DNA from: Candidatus Bathyarchaeota archaeon
Lineage (GTDB): Archaea; Thermoproteota; Bathyarchaeia; 40CM-2-53-6
Direction of reading: 5' to 3'
NCBI GenBank assembly: GCA_005888755.1
Contig: VBBQ01000018.1
Coordinates: 3,256 to 21,561, forward strand
DNA: 18,306 bases
Position numbers and translations under genes: made by a program. Positions 1 to 5,916 of the stretch are shown in pieces (position 1 is the first letter of the stretch; each line of letters opens with the position of its first letter). The notes beneath the pieces were generated by a model. It had not been told where the DNA came from. It did not search any database and saw only the letters and a program-made list of their open reading frames with translations.

Positions 1-106
1 CGTAATCTCTCATGAGTAGCGAGCCTCCGCATTCCGGACACAATCGTATTCTCCGAGAGCTGCTTTCCGGTCTCCGTTCTAGCGTCTGGCCTACTTCTTC
101 AACCAT
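1..106 (-). CDS. tfb: Transcription initiation factor IIB (TFB), N-terminal fragment
   Basis: This is the first 35 residues of a protein that runs off the left edge. It starts at ATG 106-104, 14 bases after the stop of gar1, and reads in the same direction, so the two are probably co-transcribed. After a polar N-terminus comes Arg-Leu-Cys-Pro-Glu-Cys-Gly-Gly (Cys23, Cys26), followed by Asp34. This is the usual opening of the TFIIB zinc ribbon, which recruits RNA polymerase to the TBP-TATA complex. The neighbouring gar1 agrees with a gene order often seen in archaea. The cyclin-fold repeats, which would prove the identity, lie outside the window. Other zinc-ribbon proteins remain possible. Confidence 0.75.
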   Translation of the reverse strand, partial: MVEEVGQTLERRPESSSRRIRLCPECGGSLLMRDY

Positions 107-120
107 TCTTCTCGTATCTC

Positions 121-369
121 CTAATTATCCTCTAAAAGGTACAAGACCCTGCCCGCGAACCCTTCGCTAGCAGCGTCGGGCTTTACGGAGACATATGGAC
201 TCTTCACAGGACCGAGAATATTATTGACCGTCCCAATACTCTTGATCTTGTAATCGACCACTCGGACACGTTCTGCTGGCACTGGTGGCTGTTCGAGCCG
301 AACAATCAGGTTACCGCTCTTCGACATGTGCAGAACTTTGCCAAGCCGTCTTAATCCCGCACCTGGCAC
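121..369 (-). CDS. gar1: H/ACA RNP protein Gar1
   Basis: Gar1 is a small beta-barrel protein of the H/ACA ribonucleoprotein, where it helps Cbf5 release pseudouridylated RNA. The sequence shows the typical archaeal pattern: a Leu-Gly-Lys-Val-Leu-His opening strand, Ser-Lys-Ser-Gly-Asn-Leu-Ile-Val-Arg, then Gly-Thr-Val-Asn-Asn-Ile-Leu-Gly-Pro-Val-Lys-Ser-Pro-Tyr-Val and a C-terminal hydrophobic strand. The frame is open up to a TTG at 396. However, a good TATA box on this strand at 410-403 puts the transcription start near 380, so I chose GTG 369, giving 82 residues and a short leader. The TFB gene follows 14 bases downstream. Family identity is firm; the exact start is an inference. Confidence 0.85.
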   Translation of the reverse strand: MPGAGLRRLGKVLHMSKSGNLIVRLEQPPVPAERVRVVDYKIKSIGTVNNILGPVKSPYVSVKPDAASEGFAGRVLYLLEDN

Positions 370-402
370 ACTCCAATGAAAGGCGAAAAATGCCAAATCG
401 CG

Positions 403-410
403 TATATAAA
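403..410 (-). promoter_or_regulatory. TATA box for gar1; may also serve the SMC operon
   Basis: The minus strand reads TTTATATA, an excellent archaeal TATA box. Its centre lies about 37 bases upstream of the chosen gar1 start at 369. The same bases read TATATAAA on the plus strand, where a start site near 430-435 would fit the SMC gene at 456. The region between the two divergent genes is too short for two clearly separate promoters, so shared use is plausible. Confidence 0.6.
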
Positions 411-455
411 CATTGATTGGACGAGAAAGACTTCTAATTCAGCCAAGCGATACTA

Positions 456-2447
456 TTGAACAACAAGGCTGCCGGCGAAAAATTGATCCTCGAGGTCCAA
501 CTCTCCAACTTCATGTCCTACAAGAACACCAGCATCCCACTCCGGCCAGGCCTAAACCTGATCATCGGACCAAACGGCGCAGGAAAATCTTCCATACTGC
601 TGGCAATCTCAGTCGTCCTAGGTCAAGCGTACACAGAGCGAGCAAAAAAACTCAGCGAGCTAATACGCTGGAACGAACAAGAAGCCCGCATCTCACTTCT
701 CTTAGACAACGAGGCGCCGAGAGGTCCAAGACCGTTTCCACAAGCAAGATCAGACAAGGTCCTCCTAACTAGAGTTCTGAAGAGGTCAGGAGATTACCAC
801 TACTTGCTCAACAACAAACCCATCAGCAAGACCAGCCTAATCGAAGGACTATCCAGAGTCGGACTCAACCCTGACAACATGCTAGTCATAATGCACCAAC
901 TTATGGTTGGACGATTCGGCTCAGTCAGCCCAATAGACAAACTGCTCCTCTTGGAGGATGCTGTCGGGTTTGGAGCCTATCGTCGAGAGGTACTCGAAGC
1001 CTCTTCTCGTCTGCAGAAACTCACGACTGAACGCGAGACAATGTCCTCGGTCCTAGAGGGCACGAAGGAGACCTACTTGCACTGGCAGCGTGAATACGAG
1101 AAGTACGAGCTGAAGAGGAAACTTGAAGATCAGTACAAGGATCTCCAGAGAGAACTAATCTGGAGACGCATCATTAGAAGAGAGTCCTCACAAGAGAGGG
1201 TCAAGGAGCGCATCTCATCTTTGCACGGCAAGATAGAAGAGACGAGAGAAGAGTTTGAGACATCGCACAAGCAACACCAGCAGGTCCTTGTCGACCTTGC
1301 AAAGGTCTCAGAGCAATTGGAAGCGCTGAGGGCGGAGCACCTGAAGCTTGAGCATGGCCGCGGCCTTCGAGCAGGTGCGCTCGAATGGATGGCAAGAGTC
1401 ACGAGCCTCCTACGGTCACAACAGGACGTTTTGACCGCTCTTCAACAGAGAACTCATGATGCGAGCTTGGCAAAGGAGAACGACCAACTGAGTCACATGT
1501 TATCTGACCTAGTGGACGAACGGGAAAAAATATCGGACACTGCGAAGAACGCGAACCAGGACTTTGAGAGAGTTCGCATAGGGATTTCCGAACTCGCTTC
1601 ACAACTCAGCAAGAATACAGACCTACTCATAGACTCCAGAGTCAAGAAAGAGGTCAGCAACTTCAAACTCGCGTTGATGGAACAGGAGGTCCAAGAACTC
1701 GGGGTCCAGCTGCGAATTGGCCAAGAAGAAATAGAACCCCTAAGAACACAAGCATCTCAGCTCGGACCAGTTTTCGAGAATCCTAGAGACCTGCAACAGA
1801 TCTCATTAGACGTCGCTTCCGTCCAAGAACGTTTACGCCCGCTCGCACATCTCTCCGCTGAGGTCGAAAAGATGTACAAGAACTATGGGGAGCTCTATGA
1901 AGGGCTAAGGAAAAAAGCCGAAGTTGTAGAACAGAATAGGTCCGAGGTTCTTGGCGAACTGAGAGAACGTTTCGACCGATGGAAAACGGTCATGGACAAG
2001 CTGCTGGAGGAACTCTCAACAAAATACAATACGTTGCTGTCGGAGGTGGAGTCAAAGGGACGAATCGTCATGAAAGCCTCCAAAGACATCGAGAAAGCAG
2101 GCCTCGAACTTTACGCGGGGTTCAAGGGAAACGAGCCAGTCTCGCTGGACGGTCTAGCTCCAAGTGGGGGCGAACGGACGGTCGCACTTGTCGCATTTCT
2201 CCTCTCCCTACAACAGTTCATCTCATCTCCTTTCAGGGCGATCGATGAGTTCGACGTTCACATGGACCCGCGAAACAGGGAAACAGTATCCAAGCTCATC
2301 TACGCTGCCTCAAAGGCCACCGATTCTAGTCAGTACATTGCGATCACGCCAGGACAGGTCACCATCCCAGGAGAAGAAAACGTCCATGTGATCATTGTCC
2401 AGAATATCCAGGGCAGTTCCATGGTCAGGGAGCTAGCACAACCATAA
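456..2447 (+). CDS. Short-armed SMC ATPase resembling Smc5/Smc6
   Basis: This 663-residue protein is an SMC-family chromosome or DNA-repair ATPase. The Walker A loop GPNGAGKSS spans residues 38-46, and a Q-loop region (His147-Gln148) is followed by FGSVSPIDKLLLLEDAVG at 154-171. Two coiled-coil stretches cover roughly 175-300 and 340-545. The C-terminal head has the SGGER signature at 570-574 and the Walker B/D-loop block SPFRAIDEFDVHMDPRNR (591-608), then SQYIAITP (626-633). The Pro-Phe-Arg, Asp-Glu-Phe-Asp and Ser-Gln-Tyr...Ile-Thr-Pro elements match eukaryotic Smc6 and Smc5 better than canonical Smc. There is no Rad50-type CxxC zinc hook and no obvious globular hinge; canonical Smc is near 1,170 residues. 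The start is TTG 456, with an in-frame stop just upstream; TTG 483 is an alternative. It is the first gene of a three-gene operon with kleisin-like and KITE-like proteins. Confidence 0.9.
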   Translation: MNNKAAGEKLILEVQLSNFMSYKNTSIPLRPGLNLIIGPNGAGKSSILLAISVVLGQAYTERAKKLSELIRWNEQEARISLLLDNEAPRGPRPFPQARSDKVLLTRVLKRSGDYHYLLNNKPISKTSLIEGLSRVGLNPDNMLVIMHQLMVGRFGSVSPIDKLLLLEDAVGFGAYRREVLEASSRLQKLTTERETMSSVLEGTKETYLHWQREYEKYELKRKLEDQYKDLQRELIWRRIIRRESSQERVKERISSLHGKIEETREEFETSHKQHQQVLVDLAKVSEQLEALRAEHLKLEHGRGLRAGALEWMARVTSLLRSQQDVLTALQQRTHDASLAKENDQLSHMLSDLVDEREKISDTAKNANQDFERVRIGISELASQLSKNTDLLIDSRVKKEVSNFKLALMEQEVQELGVQLRIGQEEIEPLRTQASQLGPVFENPRDLQQISLDVASVQERLRPLAHLSAEVEKMYKNYGELYEGLRKKAEVVEQNRSEVLGELRERFDRWKTVMDKLLEELSTKYNTLLSEVESKGRIVMKASKDIEKAGLELYAGFKGNEPVSLDGLAPSGGERTVALVAFLLSLQQFISSPFRAIDEFDVHMDPRNRETVSKLIYAASKATDSSQYIAITPGQVTIPGEENVHVIIVQNIQGSSMVRELAQP

Positions 2448-2620
2448 CAGAGAAGGTCACTCGAGCGTCCGGGAGACGGGAGTTAGAGGAACTAATTCAG
2501 ACGTGCATTTCCATCGAGAACCGTCGGTTCAATCCATTTCTCCTGGACATCTCCGAGGCTCTCAGCATAATCCGGCGTCACTCGAACAAGCTGCGGACCC
2601 TCGAAGACCATCTGCTCGAT

Positions 2621-3238
2621 ATGCGTGCGATTACGAGCGTTGCTAGAGTTGTGGGATTGCAGAGTGCAGACCTGAGATTCCAGTCCAGCGCCCTCTATGT
2701 CGATCCTAGTATGGTTAAAGAGAAGTTAGATTCGCTATCGAGAGAGCAATTGGCCGAGTTTCTCCTCCTCTCATGGCATCCGATCGTGGAGTTGGAACAA
2801 CTAACGCTGGCCTCTACCAAGGAAGCGAAAGAATTTTGGGAAAAAATGCTCTCGTTCTTCGAGCGGCGAAAGAGACTCCACCTCGGACCCTTCGCCATGC
2901 CTGAGACAGCTGATCTAGGCGAGCTTGCCCGCATGCGTGTACTCGATGAGAAAGCGTATACAACAAAAATGCGAGACCTTTGGAAAGAACTCAAGGAGAG
3001 AGCTGGCGAAGACCAAAGAGTAGACTATTGGGACTTCATTGGAGGATCGGACTTTGCTCAAACCATTGTCCGAGCACAACTTGTCAGCTTTCTTGTGAGT
3101 TACGGATACGCGAACCTGCTACGCACGGGGAACAGCTTGTTTCTAGTCCCGAAAGCAAAGCCCGATCCTCATCTCGAAGGGTCGCCGCTCAGCTTTCCGA
3201 TCCCGATCACAAAGGAGGCTCTCGTACGGGCGAAGTGA
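2621..3238 (+). CDS. Kleisin-like partner of the SMC protein (Nse4-like C-terminus)
   Basis: The assigned frame gives 205 residues from ATG 2621. Residues 134-178 read as a small winged-helix block: Val-Asp-Tyr-Trp-Asp-Phe, then Phe-Ala-Gln-Thr, seven residues, SFLVSYGYA and a Leu-Val-Pro end. This closely follows my memory of the Nse4 C-terminal domain (Phe-Ser-Gln-Thr-Val, seven residues, Ser-Phe-Leu-Val-x-x-Gly), the part that binds the Smc5 head. The front half is helical and polar. The gene lies between an SMC gene and a KITE-like gene and overlaps the latter as GTGA, exactly where a kleisin is expected. The same frame is open and protein-like upstream to about 2444, so the true N-terminus is probably longer, with a non-standard start (see findings). 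Coding status is firm; the kleisin role is an inference from the motif and context. Confidence 0.7.
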   Translation: MRAITSVARVVGLQSADLRFQSSALYVDPSMVKEKLDSLSREQLAEFLLLSWHPIVELEQLTLASTKEAKEFWEKMLSFFERRKRLHLGPFAMPETADLGELARMRVLDEKAYTTKMRDLWKELKERAGEDQRVDYWDFIGGSDFAQTIVRAQLVSFLVSYGYANLLRTGNSLFLVPKAKPDPHLEGSPLSFPIPITKEALVRAK

Positions 3239-3852
3239 AAAACGAACCGGCGTACTATAATGAAAAGGTCAAGCGCGCAGCACACATGCTCTTCTTCAAA
3301 CGTGGAAGAGTGCCTGGTGCAAGATCCTGGGAGTTGAAAACAGGCCTCGGAAAGGGCTATGCGAAAGTCCTCGAACAGCTAGATGAGAGTCTGAAAGACT
3401 TAGACCTTGAAGTCAAGAAGGTCGACCCCCAGATCGTGTCTGATTACAAGCCAAGACCGGACGATGGGGAAGAAGAGTCCCGCTATTTCGTCCGTCTCAA
3501 AGGAACACTGGCTCCCAAGGAAGCAAGATTGTGCGGCTGGAGAATCGACAATCTCGCAGCCCTTGCAGCGTCACTGGCGCTTGTAGTATCCAAACAAGGT
3601 AAGAGCGAAAGGAAGGAGATTGAAACTGTCATCGGGAATAAGGCCGGGCGCTGGAGAGCGCTGACTCTAATGGACACTTTCCTCCGATCCGGTTACCTAG
3701 AAGAGGACGAGGAAGGACTTGTCAAGCTTGGCTGGCGGACGCGCGCGGAGCTCGATCTTCCGAGTCTAATGATGCTCCTTGCCGAATCGAAGGCATCACC
3801 CACGGAGGACATCGAGTCTATCGATGAGGATCACGCGTCGATGGATGGCTGA
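3235..3852 (+). CDS. Tandem winged-helix KITE-like protein (Nse1/Nse3-MAGE-like)
   Basis: This 205-residue protein starts at GTG 3235, which overlaps the TGA of the preceding gene (GTGA), and so is translationally coupled. An AAAGGAGG sequence ends 16 bases upstream. The first helical segment (about 10-66) and the second (about 104-175) each look like a winged helix. Between them, Tyr84-Phe-Val-Arg-Leu resembles the Tyr-x-Leu-Val strand of MAGE proteins. The second unit ends with SGYLEEDEEGLVKLGWRTRAEL (152-173), like the Gly-Tyr-Leu...Leu-Gly-x-Arg-x-x-x-Glu-Leu ending of Nse1/Nse3. KITE proteins (ScpB, MukE, Nse1/Nse3) bind the middle of a kleisin, so the context supports the call. The Nse1 RING finger is absent. 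The C-terminal tail is acidic. Its last 22 bases overlap a convergent gene. Another DNA-binding winged-helix protein is the main alternative. Confidence 0.65.
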   Translation: MKNEPAYYNEKVKRAAHMLFFKRGRVPGARSWELKTGLGKGYAKVLEQLDESLKDLDLEVKKVDPQIVSDYKPRPDDGEEESRYFVRLKGTLAPKEARLCGWRIDNLAALAASLALVVSKQGKSERKEIETVIGNKAGRWRALTLMDTFLRSGYLEEDEEGLVKLGWRTRAELDLPSLMMLLAESKASPTEDIESIDEDHASMDG

Positions 3853-4238
3853 AGACTCTCAAGATACTTCTTTCCTTGAGGCACAGCAGCAGCGCATAAC
3901 TTGTCAAACGGAAGAATCTTCTCGTCCCATTCGGAGACTTCTTCAGGGTGGAGCTTCAGGAATCCTTTGTCTTCGCTGACTCTTCCCCATACAAGCATGT
4001 AGCGGCGGTCTGTGTAGCCGCCGGTCGGGATCCCGGTTATGTGGTTGAAAAGGACTCCAACACTAGCGCCCATCATTGTTGGGTAGGCGCTGGGTTTTTT
4101 CAGGAGAATCTCGCCGTTCTCTGAAAGCAGAAAATCGGTTGCGACACTGAAGGGGAAGCCATCCTTGTCGATCCAGGTGACTATGCCATATCTAAACCGT
4201 GAGACTCTATCAGGATCGACGAGTTCTAAAGTGGTCAA
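3831..4238 (-). CDS. PPOX-type FMN-binding split-barrel protein (second of pair)
   Basis: About 135 residues. The opening Phe-Arg-Tyr-Gly-Ile-Val-Thr-Trp-Ile-Asp-Lys-Asp-Gly-Phe-Pro and Ala-Thr-Asp-Phe strands are typical of the pyridoxamine-5'-phosphate-oxidase-like fold, which binds FMN or F420. The substrate cannot be told. The frame is open up to 4334, but I chose TTG 4238 because it overlaps the TGA of the upstream gene (TTGA) and has a clean GGAGG at 4253-4249, ten bases away. ATG 4283 is the alternative. The 3' end overlaps the convergent KITE-like gene by 22 bases. The protein is distinct from its neighbour in sequence but belongs to the same fold, so the pair may form a heterodimer or may result from an old duplication. 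Confidence 0.75.
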   Translation of the reverse strand: MTTLELVDPDRVSRFRYGIVTWIDKDGFPFSVATDFLLSENGEILLKKPSAYPTMMGASVGVLFNHITGIPTGGYTDRRYMLVWGRVSEDKGFLKLHPEEVSEWDEKILPFDKLCAAAVPQGKKYLESLQPSIDA

Positions 4239-4702
4239 AGGCCGACTGCCTCCGGAGCCTTGGAAGTATCTCCGTTCTTCCATGCAAGTATCTTCCTTGG
4301 TTCCACCTCTACTACTATTCTTTTCCAGAACCACGCAAATTGCTCGCGGGCCGCAAGGAATCCGTCAATGTAAGGCTCCTTTTTGCGCCACATGGGCAGG
4401 TACCGTTCCCATCCATGGTCGAGGTCAGAATCCTCGATCTTGGCAACGCCTTGGACGAGGACTACGTGCTTCTCAACTCCACTTCCTTCGGGGTTGGAGA
4501 AGAGGAGGGAGACCTTCGGGTTCTTTTTCATGTGCTCAATCTTGCGAGAGAAGAGTATACTCGATGTTACAACGAACTTGGTCGAGTTGTTGTCGTAGAA
4601 GAATAGTAGAGGAAAAGTAACAGGCTTCCCGTTGTCTATGGAGGTGAACTCGCAGATCAGGTAATGTTCGAAGACTTCTTGAACCCAGCTCGGAGCTTGC
4701 AT
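4235..4702 (-). CDS. PPOX-type FMN-binding split-barrel protein (first of pair)
   Basis: A 155-residue protein from ATG 4702. The strands Tyr-Leu-Ile-Cys-Glu-Phe, Pro-Val-Thr-Phe-Pro-Leu-Leu-Phe-Phe-Tyr and Phe-Val-Val-Thr-Ser-Ser, then Arg-Lys-Ile-Glu-His-Met-Lys-Lys-Asn-Pro-Lys-Val-Ser-Leu-Leu-Phe, follow the FMN-binding split barrel, where the Lys-x-x-Asn-Pro-Lys-Val turn is very common. Gly-Val-Ala-Lys-Ile and a C-terminal Val-Glu-Val-Glu-Pro strand complete the fold. The family includes FMN and F420-dependent oxidoreductases; the reaction here is unknown. The next gene starts inside its stop codon, so the two are a coupled pair. A TATA-like CTTATAG lies at 4753-4747. Confidence 0.8.
   Translation of the reverse strand: MQAPSWVQEVFEHYLICEFTSIDNGKPVTFPLLFFYDNNSTKFVVTSSILFSRKIEHMKKNPKVSLLFSNPEGSGVEKHVVLVQGVAKIEDSDLDHGWERYLPMWRKKEPYIDGFLAAREQFAWFWKRIVVEVEPRKILAWKNGDTSKAPEAVGL
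4249..4253 (-). promoter_or_regulatory. Shine-Dalgarno site that sets the TTG 4238 start
   Basis: The minus strand reads GGAGG here, ten bases before TTG 4238. The site lies inside the end of the upstream PPOX gene and decides the start of the second PPOX gene. Confidence 0.6.
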
Positions 4703-4746
4703 TGTGCGATTCTACCTTGCGTTACCGGTTTTTGCCAGCTCCTTGG

Positions 4747-4753
4747 CTATAAG
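4747..4753 (-). promoter_or_regulatory. TATA-like box for the PPOX pair
   Basis: The minus strand reads CTTATAG, centred 48 bases upstream of ATG 4702. This predicts a start site near 4723 with a leader of about 20 bases, and the leader contains an AAGGT that could act as a weak ribosome site. The box lies just beyond the stop of the TGT-like gene at 4771. Confidence 0.4.
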
Positions 4754-4770
4754 ACCGCCGATTAGACTGT

Positions 4771-5862
4771 TCATGCTCCCTTTGGGATCTGTCTGAGAAA
4801 TTCCTTAGGATACTGTTTCGAATTCAGCAGAGAAAGGAACTCTCCCTTCTTGATTGATGCTCTCGCGGATTCTAGCTCCTGTCTCTGCGCGAGATGATCG
4901 TGGACCTTTGCCTTTGCTAGCACGTCCAGGACCTTGCCTTCGTAGAATGGTTCTAGGTCCTTTCCCTGGCAGACGGCGCAGTTGCAGCTCGTCGAGTTTC
5001 CTCTGATCTCTTCGTAGTCTCTCTTTTTCAGAGCTCCCCAGCCTTTTCGATCGAAAACATTGATCACCTCCTTGGTAAGTGGCGTTGGCGGGGGTGGAAC
5101 AATCCATCTGGAGAAACTGTCAATGCTGAACATTGGCAGGATCATTCCTTGGCTGCAGGGCATTGGGCTGCGTCCTAGGCGGATCTTTGGTGGAACTTGG
5201 AAGGCGTGTAGCCAGACCTCGGGTTTTCTCTTCTTGAATTCCTCCATGACTCGGAGAGTGTGATAGTGGAATCCGCCTTTGAGGTCAAGTCCGATCTGGG
5301 CGGACTCGTGCTTTTCGATTATCTTGACCAGTTCCGCAGCGACCTCCTTGTTGTCCGTGGCTTGTATTATTGGCATCAACGGCTTTTCGACGCCGCGCTC
5401 TTCCATCCAGCGCTCCGCGAAACGGTACTGTGCCTCGAAGTCATCTGGACTCATGTCGGTCGTGTGTTGTACAGTAATGATGTCCAGCCCTGCTAGATAC
5501 TGCAAGTCCAGGATCGTTTTCAAGTCCTGAGTCTCCTTCACTACCGCTCCGCCTTTGAAGGCGAGGTACAGGAGACGGACAGCGTCAGGGCTAGTTTCTC
5601 TTGACAAGAATCTTGCGGTTGACTTCACGGCTTCTTCCTGGGTAAGAATTCTTTTGAGTGTGTCCGGCGGGGCGAGCCGGGCGAGAACGGCAACCTCTCC
5701 AGGTAATGGCTCCCTGACTCCGGCTGGTTTGAGCGCGTTTCTCTCAGGGCTGATAGGGAACCTGTTTGGAAGAGGAATCCGCTGTTGGCCGATCCTTAGC
5801 TCGGATTGAGTTGCGCTAGTCTTTGAGTCGACTTTGATCTGGGCGAGCTGGACCGTAGACAT
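4771..5862 (-). CDS. tRNA-guanine-transglycosylase-like protein
   Basis: A 363-residue protein from ATG 5862. The second half resembles the TGT/archaeosine-transglycosylase TIM barrel. Phe-Ser-Ile-Asp248-Ser is placed like the nucleophilic Asp, and Cys293-x-Cys295-x-x-Cys298 with His321/His323 about 25 residues later matches the structural zinc site. The C-terminal helix, Gln-Arg-Gln-Glu-Leu-Glu-Ser-Ala-Arg-Ala-Ser-Ile-Lys-Lys-Gly-Glu-Phe, mirrors the TGT ending. The N-terminal third has no clear TGT match, and the substrate-pocket Gly-Gly loop is not evident. It may therefore be a paralog acting on another base or nucleic acid, as the DNA-modifying DpdA group does. No DNA-modification partner genes are visible nearby. 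Superfamily assignment is moderately sure; substrate is unknown. Confidence 0.6.
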   Translation of the reverse strand: MSTVQLAQIKVDSKTSATQSELRIGQQRIPLPNRFPISPERNALKPAGVREPLPGEVAVLARLAPPDTLKRILTQEEAVKSTARFLSRETSPDAVRLLYLAFKGGAVVKETQDLKTILDLQYLAGLDIITVQHTTDMSPDDFEAQYRFAERWMEERGVEKPLMPIIQATDNKEVAAELVKIIEKHESAQIGLDLKGGFHYHTLRVMEEFKKRKPEVWLHAFQVPPKIRLGRSPMPCSQGMILPMFSIDSFSRWIVPPPPTPLTKEVINVFDRKGWGALKKRDYEEIRGNSTSCNCAVCQGKDLEPFYEGKVLDVLAKAKVHDHLAQRQELESARASIKKGEFLSLLNSKQYPKEFLRQIPKGA

Positions 5863-5916
5863 TAGAGAATGAGAAGATCTTGGCCAGTAGAAAGAGGCTT
5901 CGATCGCGGAGCGACA

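Noticed and set aside
413-772. Plus-strand frame of 119 codons overlapping the SMC start
   Set aside because: It is Arg/Pro-rich and lies wholly inside the SMC region in another frame; the SMC frame carries the conserved Walker A motif.
2980-3234. Longer version of the KITE-like gene starting at 2980
   Set aside because: This part overlaps the well-supported kleisin-like frame, has a basic, shadow-like composition, and GTG 3235 forms a normal GTGA junction.
4239-4334. Longer start for the second PPOX gene
   Set aside because: It would overlap the upstream gene by about 100 bases; TTG 4238 has an ideal GGAGG and a coupled stop/start.
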